64,000 bases of DNA, from assembly GCA_002118135.1 (NCBI GenBank), contig BDIU01000013.1, forward strand, positions 186,001-250,000, read 5' to 3'. The notes beneath the pieces were generated by a model. That model searched no databases. It was not told the origin of the DNA and was given only the letters and a program-made list of their open reading frames with translations. This document shows, in pieces, positions 47,989-60,200 of the stretch. The translations under genes and the position numbers were made by a program. How positions within the stretch are numbered: position 1 is the first letter of the stretch; every line of letters starts with the position of its first letter. Source of the stretch: Trebouxia sp. TZW2008. Lineage: Eukaryota; Chlorophyta; Trebouxiophyceae; Trebouxiales; Trebouxiaceae.

Positions 47989-50900
47989 ATGCCAGGCCGG
48001 ATCAAAGTACTGAACGTCGCTGAGAAGCCGAGTGTCGCTCGAGAGGTGTCGGCCTGTCTCAGTGGCGGGAATTCAAGGCGTCAGCCCTCTGGGTACAGTA
48101 TTCTGTACTTTGCCAAACGCCTCAATATACTCCCTGCTGGCTATACAAGTGGCTTTGCGTTCACCGCAGCCGACAGCAAAACCATGTTTTTGACTACACC
48201 ATCAATGGCCAGAACTGCGAGATGGTGTTTGCTGCTGTGGTCGGGCATCTGCAAGCCCTCGAATTCGCAGAAGGTTTCAAGAAGTGGCATAGCTGTTCCC
48301 CAGGGGATCTGTATACAGCACCTGTCCACAAGTTTGTTCCAGAGGTGAGCATCATCAATCATACTTCATCACACCCTCAAGAGGCACTGCAGCACATTGC
48401 AGTACAAGCTGCACCTTGATTGCGTGCTCGCTACGCTGTGCCTTGGTGCATTTGACGCTACAGGCATACAGGGCCATGTCAGACTTGGAAATGGCATTGA
48501 ACAGCACATACAGCTTGGCTTCAGCTGCATAGCAGCACAGGCCTGCACAGGTCTGCACGTGGATAGGATTTAGATTGCTGTCTGCTGCAGGACAAGAAGG
48601 ACCTTCAAAGAAATCTGGAACAGCTAGCCAGGCAAAGCGATTGGCTTGTATTATGGCTGGATTGTGATAGGGAGGGAGAAAACATAGCTTTTGAGGTCAG
48701 TGTTAGCAAGCTGCAGAACAAGTTGCTGGTGTTTGTCACCAGTCTATTCAGCAGTGTACCATGCTCTTGCAACCTACACAACACATGCAGTATCGTGAAA
48801 TGCAATGGCTCTGCATTTGCATGGATCATGTGCATTTGCATGGTTGATGTGCAGGTGATTGATGTTTGCAAGAGAGTGAGGCCCAGGCTGGTTGTCAAAA
48901 GAGCCCGATTTTCCGCCCTGATTGCACGCGATCTGCACCATGCTGTCAATAATCTAGTGGAACCCAATGAGAACGACTCAAAAGCCGTTGATGCCAGGCA
49001 AGAGATTGATTTGCGCATCGGCGCATCATTCACCCGGCTACAAACCCTATTGCTGCAGGTGTGGCTTGCAGTGTATGCTTGTGTCTGGTGTCACACATTT
49101 AGCTGCTTGATTTGCTCAGATACATACGCAACACGATCTCCTTAATTTCTTCAGTCTAGTCAGTCTATTTCAACTGCAGGATCATTTTGAGTGGCAAGCT
49201 GTCATACCTGAGGGTGAACGGACACTGTTGAGCTATGGACCCTGTCAGTTTCCGACTCTTGGCCTCATTGTTCAGAGAGCATGGTAATCAAAATAGCTTT
49301 GATCGACGTCATTCACATGATTGGCGCCTTGACTGTGTGCCGCAATGCCTAAGTCCGTTAATGTCTAATTGTGGCACTGCCTGCATGCAACAACGTCTGC
49401 ATGCGTAAGCAAGCAGTCAGTTGTATCAGGCTAACGTGATCCTCTCATCTGCCTCATGTAGCAAGTGGTGACTGTGTGAGCCTCATGTAGCAAGCGTATC
49501 AGGCTAAATTTGTCCTCTCATCAGCCTCATGTGATGATAGCTTGCAACATGTGTCATGGGCAATTGCCAGCTTGGGTGCCTGTTCTGCAAAATGATTCCA
49601 GTATAGTTAATCGAAGTTTAATTGCTGGTCTTCCTGTATTTTTGTACGACTGAATTCATCACAAACAATTCTATGTTCTGATCCCGCTTGTTTGGCAGGG
49701 AGATCCAAGGACATGTTCCAGAGGACTTTTGGCACATCCAGGTGACTCATACAGGTGAGGACGGCAAGAGGTGTGACTTCAGCTGGGATAGAGGCAGACT
49801 TTTTGACCACACTGCTGCCACCATACTGTATGAGATGTGTGTGGAGGAGCCAGTGGCAACAGTCACTAAGGTGTGTAATCTCATCAGCAGCTTCAAGCAA
49901 TCATTTGCCTCCAATCTATCATTTGCTGTGTCTTTTGCTGTTACACACGCCTGGCCCCAAAACCACCTGCACAACACTCTCTTGCCGGACTTATGCAAAT
50001 GTATATGCAACCTTGCAATTCCTTTCATGCCTTGCTGTTTGACCTCAAAGACAGCTGGCAAATGCTGTCATTGATGGATCATATCGCGTCTCTGCAACAA
50101 CAACTTTGCATCCTGCGCCTGCGGCGAGCGTGTGTCAAAGCCTGCAAAGTTGGGTGCAGCTGGTGCATGAAAGAGTTTTGACACCTGCAAATTTGTCTTA
50201 TTGTGGCCCTTACAATACAGGTGCAGGGTAAAGAAAAGAAGCGGTTTCCACCACTGCCTTTGAGCACCCTAGAAATGCAGAAGAAGGCAACTCAGTCCTT
50301 GTCCATGCCTGGAGAGCGTATCATGAAGTATGCAGAGGAGCTGTACCAAGCTGGTTTCATCAGCTACCCTCGGACAGAAACAGACAGCTTCCCTCCTGGC
50401 ATGGACCTCATGGTACCTTCACACCAACCCACATACAATCTCTAAATTCCTGCTCATCACAGTCGGAGCAGCGTGTGACAGACTTCTCTTTGCTGTTGAT
50501 GTTGCAGCATAATGCCCAGTCCCTCATGGCAGCAAGGCTGTCCTAGATCCTGCTGATGCCAGCAAAAGTTTATGGCAAACTACTGCTAGTCTTCTGGGCA
50601 ACCTGGCCATCATCCACACACTGCACAGTGCCTGCTGCATGCTCTGTCAGCATGACAGTCCAAAGTCTCAGATCTTGCATTTGGCATTGCCTGATGCCCA
50701 ATCCCTGCTCATGCAGTTGGGCTTTCTCTGCTGTTGGGAAGAAACAACAATCTGCATGACTGTGGACAAAATTGTAACCATTGCTAGCATGAGCAGCTCA
50801 AGGACGCCAGCATGCGCCTGCCTGATGTAATTGACTGGAAAGCTGGTGATTTGACTCAACCAGCAGGTTTCGACCCTTCCTGCTGCATCGCTTCACCAAT

Positions 50901-52394
50901 GATCCTGAAGCATGAAGACTGTCCCTTGTGACATTACTGTCCCTGACAGTCTGGTGTGGGCTGCATCAGCACAGAGCAATGTCAAGCTCAAGACTCTAAC
51001 ACAGTCAGCTGTGCGCATTGCTGTACACTGTAGCGGTTGCATCTGGTCCCAGGAAGTACCATTGCAGGCAAATTGCGTTGTGTAGCTGCAAGGGGCATTG
51101 TCCTAAAATGTCCTTATACCACATGTCTCTATATCATTGCGTGAGTGTATGCTGGTGCAGGCAATGATCAGGGAGCATGAGGGGGATGCCAGATGGGGTC
51201 AGCATGCTCAGGCCATTGTGCATGGCAACATGTGGAAAGCGCCAGGCAATGGTGGTCATGATGACAAGGTCTGTGCTACATCTTATCAGTTTGTCGACAG
51301 CGTCATTCACAGCAAAATGACTTTCTTGCCTCCTGTTGCCTCAAGGCTGGAAATGCTTACCATGTCAAGGATACGTGACAAAACAGGCTAATTGTGAGAC
51401 ATAGCTAGACTTCCTGTGAGCGCGTCCGCCATAGCCGACAACACCACACTGCTGATGCCATGGTCAGATTTGCTTTGCCTGTCTGCTCACTTGGTTTTGG
51501 GCCATGCTCAATGGTGCCTAGAATCTCAATGTCATTTGCAGCTGACATGCATCTGAGCCATCCAATATCCAGTCTACATGCAAACTCAGTGGCATCCTCT
51601 GCTCGTCTTGCAATTCAGAAGCTTGCCATGGGTAGCTGTTCTGATCGCTGCCGTCTGTGATTCATAACCAAGCAGGTTTTTGCTTTGACAGGCTCACCCT
51701 CCAATTCATCCCATCAGGCACACAGCAGGGGAGAGTGACTGGCCTCAGGATAAAAAGAAGCTGTACGAGTTTGTAGTGCGGTCATTCCTTGCAACATGCT
51801 CCAAGCCTGCTGTGGGCTTTGAGACCAGGCTTGAAATCAATGTTGCTGGAGAAGGCTTCAGCACCACAGGTGAAGCACTGTTTTAGTGCAGGCTGGATGT
51901 GCATATTCTGCTCAACCCTACAATATATGGATCTAATCGTGTGTCACAGTTAGCTAGACTGAACGCCAGCAAAAGTCATGTTGCATGCTCCAACTGTGTC
52001 AATGAAGCACACAAATTTTCTTGGTCCTGCAGCTGTGCAATGTGAAGTCAAGAGGGCTTGATGCTCACACAGCTTGCTGCTCTGTCATGAGCTTTGAAAG
52101 GATGTCATGATTGATTGCATGATACAGTCAAGCACATTATTCATATACAGGTCTTATGGTGACCGAGCGCAACTGGCTGGAAGTGTACCCCTATACCAAG
52201 TGGGGCGGCAATGACAGCCTGCCTCATCTGCAGGAAGGCCAAACATTCCTGCCATCACATCTGCTGCTGAAAGAGGTCAGCAGCCTGTTCAAGGCTACCT
52301 GCTCATCACATGCCTCTTGCCACCAGCACAAGTGCATTGCAGAGCCTGCACAGCTTTAAACCCAGGCGCCAGTGATGGGGACGATGGCAAGCAT

Positions 52395-52432
<38 letters not shown>

Positions 52433-55400
52433 CAGTACTGATCAAACAGTACTACCATAACGACCCAGCGTAGGTTTGGACACACAATGTCAGAAACGCT
52501 GCAAATCACGTGGGAGTTGGCCTTGCCCTTATGCGCCATGTGGCTTGTCAGGCCCAAACACAGCAGCAATGACCAGTTGGTTGTTGCCTTCAGAGCAGAA
52601 CTCAGCCTGCACCACGGCTTGCTGAGAGAGATCTGATCGCCCTGATGGAGCATCATAACATTGGCACAGATGCAACAGTTGCTGAGCACATTCAGAAGCA
52701 GATGGAGAGGTATTACGCCACCAAAGACCACAACATGCTGTTCTGGCCAACGCCTCTAGGGGAGGCTATGATTGGAGCTTACCGCAAGATGGGCCTGGAG
52801 AACTTGTGGCTGCCCAACTTGAGGTGAAAGTCTGGCCTCAATTCATGACAGAAAAGCTTACCATGCGCACACACCAGGAAGTTGCACCAGGATTTCAAAG
52901 ATTCACATGCATGCACATGCTGTGATACAAACGCCAGTTGAGAATTGTTGAGGTTCATGCAGCAAGCCTACAGCTTTTTAAAGGTCTGTGTTGTTTTGTT
53001 TGATTTCAAGTTTTCGCTGCCGCAGGTACATGACTGCCTATGGCTCTAACATACAAGTGCCAATTGGTGTTGAGCTGGTGATGATTGTGACAAGAGCAAA
53101 AGGGACATTCTGTGTGAGACTCTGCCAAGTCTGCATGTGCTGCAGGGCAACCATTGAAGCCAACATCACAGCAGTGGCACGTGGACAGCGCAGCAAAGAG
53201 AGCGTGCTGGATGAAGCTGTGCAGTTTTTCAAAGCAGACTTCAACTCAGCATCTCAAAAGCAGAGTATGCATCCACCTGCAGCTGTCCATACATTATGCT
53301 AGTGTGAATACTCCTGCCCCTGGCACACAGCATGCTTTGCAAGAATGTGACGTCTGAAGGCTTTTTGCAGCTTTTGTTGCATACTCCAGACTTACATGAC
53401 CTGTCATGAATGACACAACATGACAGATTATGGCTTGCAATCATGTACAGCTTCGCACACCAGTATGGCATGTGACACTCACAGCAAGAAAGTCAACCAA
53501 TCTGGTCCAGCTTGACGCTGTTATCACAATAGCCGGCCGTTGCTGTTTTGAGAGGCCTAACCTCATGATTGTCAAGCATCACGCCCTTGACACTTACTTG
53601 AAACAAAGGTCATCAATGTGCTGATGCAGGCATGATGGATGCTGAAGTGGCCCTCTTCTTCAACAGAGTTACAAGAAGCAGTGATGACTACAACAGCAAT
53701 GGCAACCGTGCAGGGGAGCCCATTGGGCCCTGCGAAAGCTGTGGTTTTGACCTCATGCTCAGACAGCGTGAAGGGCAGCCCCCAGTGATTGCATGCTCAG
53801 GTGTCACATGCCGGGAGAAGGTGTACCTGCCTAGGGCGACTTTGTCTGCAGCAGTCAGTGAGCATCACTGCCAGGACTGTCACCATGGCATTGTGCACAA
53901 GCTGGATCTCAGGTAAGCGATGACACATCATTGCATGCGCGGATGTCACATGCAGAGAGAATATGTATTGGCTTAGGGCCACCATGTCTGCATAAGTCAG
54001 TCAGAAACACTGCCACTGACTCAGCTCTTCCTGAGACAGACCATGCAGCTGGTGACCAGATCAGGGTGTTTTTGATAAATCCATCAATCTCAAATCTGCC
54101 TTTTCCTGCCTGACATGGAGAAAAGCAAACTAAGTATGATCAGACTGCTCTGAGGCATAGCAATGCTCATGCACAGGTTTCGCCAAGCTCAGATGCCTCT
54201 TGGGTACCCTTCCGCCTTCTGCAGCTGCATCATATGTGACAGGCAGCTAAAAACGCTGCTGGCAACTATGGGCTCAAGCCGGCCTGCTAACATGCCAGCG
54301 TCAGCAGCAGGCAGGGGCCGAGGGCGTGCTCCAGGGCCCCCTGGCAGGGGTCGCTCACCAGCTAGTACGTCACCTGACACCCTGATGTGTGACTGCAATG
54401 AAACATGTCTTGCTCAGTCTGCATCTGTGCTGCTAAGCTGCCAGCGGCAGCAGCAGGCAGGGACCAAAATGTTGCCCCAGGGGCCCCTGCAAGGAGTTTT
54501 TCACCAGCTAGTATGTCACCTGACACTCTCATGTATGACTGCAACAAAACATGTCTTGCTCATTTTGCATGTGGGCTGCTGACCTGCCAGCATCAGCAGC
54601 AGGCAGATGCAAAACTCAAATAGAAAATGGCTTTTTGATTTTGAAAGGGTCTGGAGAGTTGTAAGGCTGGGGGTGCTTTTGCAATTTGCAGGGTAGAAAT
54701 TGAATTCTGATGTGTCGTAATGCAGGAGCTCACAGAGGGGCTGGAATGGGCTCAAGAGGGGGTGGCAGGCCAGCTGCCAATCACAGAAGCCGCCACTCAG
54801 ATTCCGATGATGGTGATGACAACCCAAGGCCAGCCAGGCGCGCCAGAGGAGCCACTTCCAGAGGTGCCACTAGAGCGCGAGGTGCTGGCAGGTACTTGAT
54901 CTATTTCATGCTCAACGTTCATTTTCAGCAAGTCACAGTGCAAGTCATGCTGCAGCACATTTTGATGTGAGTAAACAGTCTGCGCTGAGATGACTGATGC
55001 ACCCAACCTTTGACGGCTAGGGTGGTTGTGCTCAACAAGTTACGGTGTGTGCATGCTCTCAACAAGTGCTATTGCAGTATCCCAACTGGCTACAACAGGC
55101 TTGCATGGAAAATTGCTCGTCAGCTTCCTTGTCATGAGTAATATCAACTGTTGCCCTGCTGAGTGCAGCTTGTTGTGACCAGAAGCTGCTGTATATACAC
55201 TACACCACTAACTATGTTCCCCATGAGCATCCTATTGTGCTGTGTTCAAACAGCGCACATACATATTTTTGCTTGGAGCTTATGGGACAAAACCTGATGA
55301 CATCTTTGCAGGAATAGCAGAGGGGGTCGCTCTGCCAATGCTGGCCGCAGTAGCAACACTGGATGGGGCAGAGATGGCAATCCACTGTGCCCTAAGCATG

Positions 55401-56307
55401 GCATCGAATGCCTTGCCTTGACAGCCAACACAGCCGCCAACCCAGGTCGCAGGTTTTTCAAGTGCGCACACCCAACTGAAGCAGACAGCTGTCTTAAGTT
55501 TGCGTGGGCAGATGAGTATGAGGGCAGCTCTACAGGTCAGCCAGGAAGTTGCTCATGAACCCCAACATGTGTAACATGCAAATTGACATCCATGATGTAT
55601 GTGCGTGAGCAATGACACTCTGACAGCTTATGCCTTGTCAACTAGCCAAACAGAGGCGAGACTATTTCAGGTTGTAATCTTTGCAGCAAGCGTGCGCAGG
55701 CTGACAATTTGCATACAGCCTTTCTCCAAGCCATGTCATTCAGCACAGCTGAAGATCATCTCACTACACTGTGTCAGCAGCGCCATAAGCCTGATATCAC
55801 AGCTTAGATTCTGTTGGATTATGGCTCATGATGCATTGATACAGGATCAGGCAGGGGCAGTAATAGCCGAGGCGGAGGTCATGCCAATAGGGGCAGCTCA
55901 AGGAGCCATGGTCAGAGGGGTGGCACATCTGGAGGCCAATTTGTGACAGCTACAGGTAGATGCAGTGACACTTGAGGGGTTTGTATATTCTGAGTCCAAA
56001 GACATGCGATCAGCCTTTTGCATGATCATTTGCTCACGCTTGCTTGCTGACTGGGTGAGGCAATGATTCCTGTGTTTAGTCTGCTTTAAATGCAGGCTCA
56101 AGATTTACACCTGCTGCTGTCTGTACGTTGACAGTCCAGGTCAATCTTGTGCAGCTTCAAAAAATGGACTATGCAACACAACTGGAACGTGAAATCTGTG
56201 CTGCACTCACGTCGTGTGTGTCTGCAGGGCACACTGCCAACAGTGACGCAAATGTGTGCTTCAACTGCGGCCAACCTGGACATTGGTCAAGCAACTGCCC
56301 TAACTGA
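47989..56307 (+). CDS. TOP3A: DNA topoisomerase III alpha
   Basis: Type IA topoisomerase that decatenates single strands and, with RecQ helicase and RMI1, dissolves double Holliday junctions. Eighteen exons (47989-48092, 48170-48344, 48591-48695, 48855-49058, 49180-49283, 49699-49870, 50221-50412, 51161-51268, 51692-51869, 52151-52275, 52594-52823, 53146-53264, 53630-53912, 54177-54364, 54726-54891, 55312-55535, 55845-55955, 56228-56307) give 955 aa with all phases closing. Seen: Toprim start [13 protein letters not shown], acidic triad [10 protein letters not shown] (~116-125), [16 protein letters not shown], catalytic Tyr ~337 in [42 protein letters not shown], zinc-type CESCGFDL...CREKV, an RG-rich linker, a GRF zinc finger ([13 protein letters not shown]...RRFFKCAHP) and a final CCHC knuckle [14 protein letters not shown]. 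The two C-terminal fingers are typical of plant TOP3A. Confidence 0.96.
49424..49540. repeat. short direct repeat in a TOP3A intron
   Basis: GTATCAGGCTAA and CCTCTCATC(T/A)GCCTCATGT recur about 75 bp apart, with a third CCTCATGTAGCAAG between them. Non-coding. Confidence 0.65.
52393..52431. repeat. ATCA tetranucleotide microsatellite
   Basis: About nine perfect ATCA units in a TOP3A intron, followed by a short direct repeat of AACAGTACT. Confidence 0.95.
53925..54012 (+). pseudogene. downstream decayed copy of a TOP3A exon
   Basis: CATTGCATGCGCGGATGTCACATGC...GTCTGCATAAGTCAGTCAG copies the exon at 53630-53912 around GATTGCATGCTCAGGTGTCA. The copied frame has stops. It lies immediately after the true donor. 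Confidence 0.75.
54365..54625 (+). pseudogene. downstream copies of a TOP3A exon end with its donor
   Basis: The true exon ends TCACCAGCTA|GTACGTCACC (donor at 54365). A ~150-178-bp unit repeats: CCAGCGGCAGCAGCAGGCAG...TTCACCAGCTA|GTATGTCACC with a donor near 54511, then a third partial unit CCAGCATCAGCAGCAGGCAG near 54590. The copy reads through the RG-rich linker region with several changes. Confidence 0.85.
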
Positions 56308-57299
56308 CTGCAGCAGTTTCATTGGCCTGGCTCAATGCTTGCCCTTGTCTACCATCACTGCCAATCTCTGACATGCATCCACAGCGGCTGGCACTCCACA
56401 CAAGATCGGCATTTTGACCAACACAGTTCAATTGCACGAGAGAAAGCTTGCAAAATCATCGCTGTTTTGATTATCCAAAATTTGTATTGGTAAACAGGCA
56501 CTGCAGTCACAAGTCTGGCATGACATCTCGCTTGGATCAATCACATTTCATTGCCCTCAACTCAGCACGCATGCGTATAATCACAGAACCCTGAATATAC
56601 TTGAGGCTCACAGCCAGAAGTCCTCCTCAGCGGACGTGCCATTTTTCTACTTAATCTGAGCTGTTCCACATACAGCGTTCGCATACCGACCATGTCACCT
56701 GGAACATTTCAGCGGTCTGAAACTAGCGTTCTGAAACTGGTGTAGACTTTGCGACAGTCCTTGGCTCTGCTTGGATTGCTTCGATGCATCATGCTGCATG
56801 CTGACCTGCATCTGCAAACTTAGTCAGAGCGCAGCATGTGAATTGCATTTAAGTTCCTCTACCTTCACGCTCTGTTGGCTAATGATCTGCGACGATGTTG
56901 AGCGTCAAGTACGCCAACATCTTGTGCAGGTAGGACGGCTTTCCAATGCGATCCAAGAAGCTGGCGATGCGACGTTGAGATCAACACTATGGTGCGTGAC
57001 CCCCCAGCAGTGCAAATGTCATCTTTGCGGACCTTGACGCTATACACCCACCAGCATTCTGCCGATATGCGTGACTGCGTTTGGCCCCTGATCTACAGTA
57101 TCTGTTGCGTAGGAAACGGCCGACGTGGAGACATATCCCAGTCTTAGGTCAATAGCACCTGCACAGGTAAGCTTCAGACACTCGGTCGCCATCTGTTCGC
57201 CAGCACAAGATGGATCACAGCATACCATCAGCTGTCTGCTGTGACAGCCTTCTCAAGGTTGACGCCGAGTGTACTGTTCTGAAGCAGCAGACAACTCAA
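56308..57299. other. intergenic between TOP3A and dynein gene
   Basis: About 1 kb. It holds the TOP3A 3' UTR and the dynein promoter. No ORF resembles a known protein. An in-frame ATG at 57210 would extend the dynein start by 30 residues. Confidence 0.5.
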
Positions 57300-60200
57300 A
57301 TGAGCTTCCGCAACTGTTCGCAGGCCAGAACAGCATTTCCTGCTGCACCGCCTCTGCTTGACGAAAGGTCACTGTTCACCAAGGCAGCTACCTATGGCGA
57401 CCGAGGAGATCCTTTCTATCACTCTCCAAGCAGCCGCATAGGCAGCTATTACACACCCACAGCTGCCAGAGCAAGTGATTTGCTGGAAAAGGTAATTGCT
57501 TTGAACAGATCAGTCATTCGGCATGTGTCAAGCTACACCATCGAAAGCTATCTGCTGTCCCACCCCCTTCTTCACATCTGTGATGAGCAGCAACAGCTGA
57601 CATGACCTAAAGGCGATCACTGTCTCTACTTTGCTTTCGCAGGCTGCTAGTCATGGCTCAAAGCAGAAGACCAAGGGCTCCTCTGTGGTTGTACCTATCA
57701 CAGCTGGGAGCAGAGCTCTCAAGACACCAGCGTTCCAGGCCAGCCCTGAGGCAGTGCCAACAGATGGCGGTGTGGCCAGCAGATACGCACGATTAATGCC
57801 TACACAAGCCAAAGACGATGCTCCACCTGCTCGCCGCCATGCAGAAGAAGTGCAAACCACATTCACAGAGCAGCAGACTGCCACAGCCCTGGCACGCTGT
57901 CAGCATTACGTCGCAGCTGGCATTGATGACAAACACATCACAGCGTTCCAGGAGGACTGGGCAGTCAATGCAGTCTCTATGTTGCCTCATCAAGAAAGGT
58001 GCGGTGCATGATGCATTTACAAGCACACCATCAAAGTCCTCCAGTTTATCAGTACTATCTTGTATGTCCATGCCAAGACAATATCATTTCCTTGTACTCC
58101 TGTGTGCATATTGTCAAATCATCATCAATGACTAGTCTGCTGTCGGCTAGAACACAAGACAAGACTCATGCTTTCGCTTTGAAAGCAAGGGCCAGAGCCG
58201 TAGCTGCAGGCATGCATTCATGCCAATTTTGTTCTGACATGAGCTTGTCTGCTTGTACAGCTGCAACATGACTGGCGACACCTACAAGCACATTGTACAT
58301 AGCTGTCTGGATGAGGTTACAGCAGAGTACATGGCGTCAGCCAAGCAGGCTATTGTAGACTACATCTTGAGAAGCCCTGTGGAACAGCGGCGGCTAGGGC
58401 TGCAAGCCCTACAGCCCATGCTTGCTCAGAAGCAGATTGCTCAGACTGGCAAGGCCAGGATTGCCAATTGGGACATGCCTGATTGGTGGCACAAGTCAGT
58501 TGCTGCAGCACGAGAGGAGATTGCTTGGACTCTGCAGACGCTCAGCGCCAACGCTCTTGAGCTGAATGAGCTTTGGATCATGCAGGGCTTTGCATCCAGG
58601 TCTGTCTGCATGCTATGTGCTGCATGCTGCATTGTCACCCTGCCCAAAGCAGCCAAGAGCGGCGCTTGCTAGAGAGCAGCCATTTAGGAGGGTGTTACAA
58701 AGACTTGTAAATGCTGGCTGCGTCCTGGTCTGGATCAGACCCTGGTGTTGTCAAATGACCAGCATGCATGTTGGTGACGAGTAACTTTGCCTACAAGGCA
58801 ATGGCATCTCTTTGTCCTGGCACCCTGGATCTCCATAGCATGGCTTAGGATGTATTGAAGCGGTCTACTGTTGCAATCTGAAGGACATATTTGGGAGATG
58901 GCTGTCACCAGACATTGAAGCTACACATGCTGCTACAGATTGCCTTCAACTTACGCTTGATTTCAAGGCATTGAATACACGCCGCTATGGGTTGTGGTCA
59001 TGCCGTTGTGAGATAGTTTGTTGATATGCAAGCATTTTGAGCAGCCTGAGGTTCTACACGCCAGAGCCTTATTGCTGCTAATTGTGACCATCGCTCCTGC
59101 CTTCCAGGCTTCTGCTGGATGTGAGCAGCGCTGACTTCCAAGCAGCACAGCCAATAGAGGTAGAGGCTTTCAAAACCTGGCAGGCTGAGTGCACAGAGCG
59201 TGGCAAGGCGGGCCTGTGGACTTCCTGGCTGCCTAAGTGTGTGGAAGTTTTCCGCCGCTTACTTCCCATCTTCATTAATGGCAACTCTGAGGCCTACTAC
59301 AGCTCAATTGCCACCCTTCAGGTGTGCACCTGATGCACAGAGTTGCTTTTGTGTATCGATCATGGCAGTGGTGATGCCTACTACAGCTCAATTGCCACCC
59401 TTCAGGTGTGCACTTGATGCACAAAGTTGCTTTTGTGTATGGATCATGGCAGTGGTGATGCCTACTTCAGCTGAATTGCCACCCTCAGGTGTGCACTTGA
59501 TGCACAGAGTTGCTTTTGTGTATGGATCATGGCAGTGGTGATGCCTACTTCAGCTGAATTGCCACCCTTCAGGTGTGCACTTCATAAACAGAGTTGCTTT
59601 TGTGTATGGATCATGGCAGTGGTGATGCCTACTTCAGCTGAATTGCCACCCTTCAGGTGTGCACTTGATGCACAGAGTTGCTTTTGTGTATAAATCATGG
59701 CAGTGGTGATGCCTACTTCAGCTGAATTGCCACCCTTCAGGTGTGCACTTGATGCACAGAGTTGCTTTTGTGTATGGATCATGGCAGTGGTGATGCCTAC
59801 TTCAGCTGAATTGCCACCCTTCAGGTGCATGCTTCATGCACAGCACCATTCTGACACGGCTCAAGCAACGCTGGTTGAATTGCTGATTTGCTGCCCATCT
59901 GCATTGATGCCAACTCTGAGGCCTACAGCTGAATCGCCACCCTTGAGGTAATTGATGCACAGGGCATCTGATCTATGTCAAATGATGCAGCGTGTCTTCT
60001 GCCATACTAGTAACACCTTGTTCAAGAAACACTCATCCCTATTCTTACTGAATGTTCATGTCCTACTCATCTAAGGAGTGTTGGGTGCATGTTTGACATT
60101 GCCTTGATATGCAGCCTGCTGCTTTACAAGTACTGTTGCCTCATGTGGTGAGAAGTTTGACGCTGCTGGCACTGAGCAGCTGTATTGTGTGCCAGATCTT

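Noticed and set aside
53025..53100. Extra TOP3A exon starting [18 protein letters not shown]
   Set aside because: It has an acceptor-like CCGCAG, but including it breaks the link from the exon at 52823 to [13 protein letters not shown] at 53146, which aligns directly to known TOP3A.
2705..56307. Functional cluster of genome-maintenance genes (CAP-D3, SMARCAL1-like, TOP3A)
   Set aside because: Orientations are mixed, other genes intervene, and eukaryotic neighbours of this kind are usually chance. No shared regulatory motif was seen.
59290..59850. CRISPR-like array
   Set aside because: Units are contiguous 84-bp repeats with no unique spacers, and the first unit is a dynein exon boundary in a eukaryotic gene.
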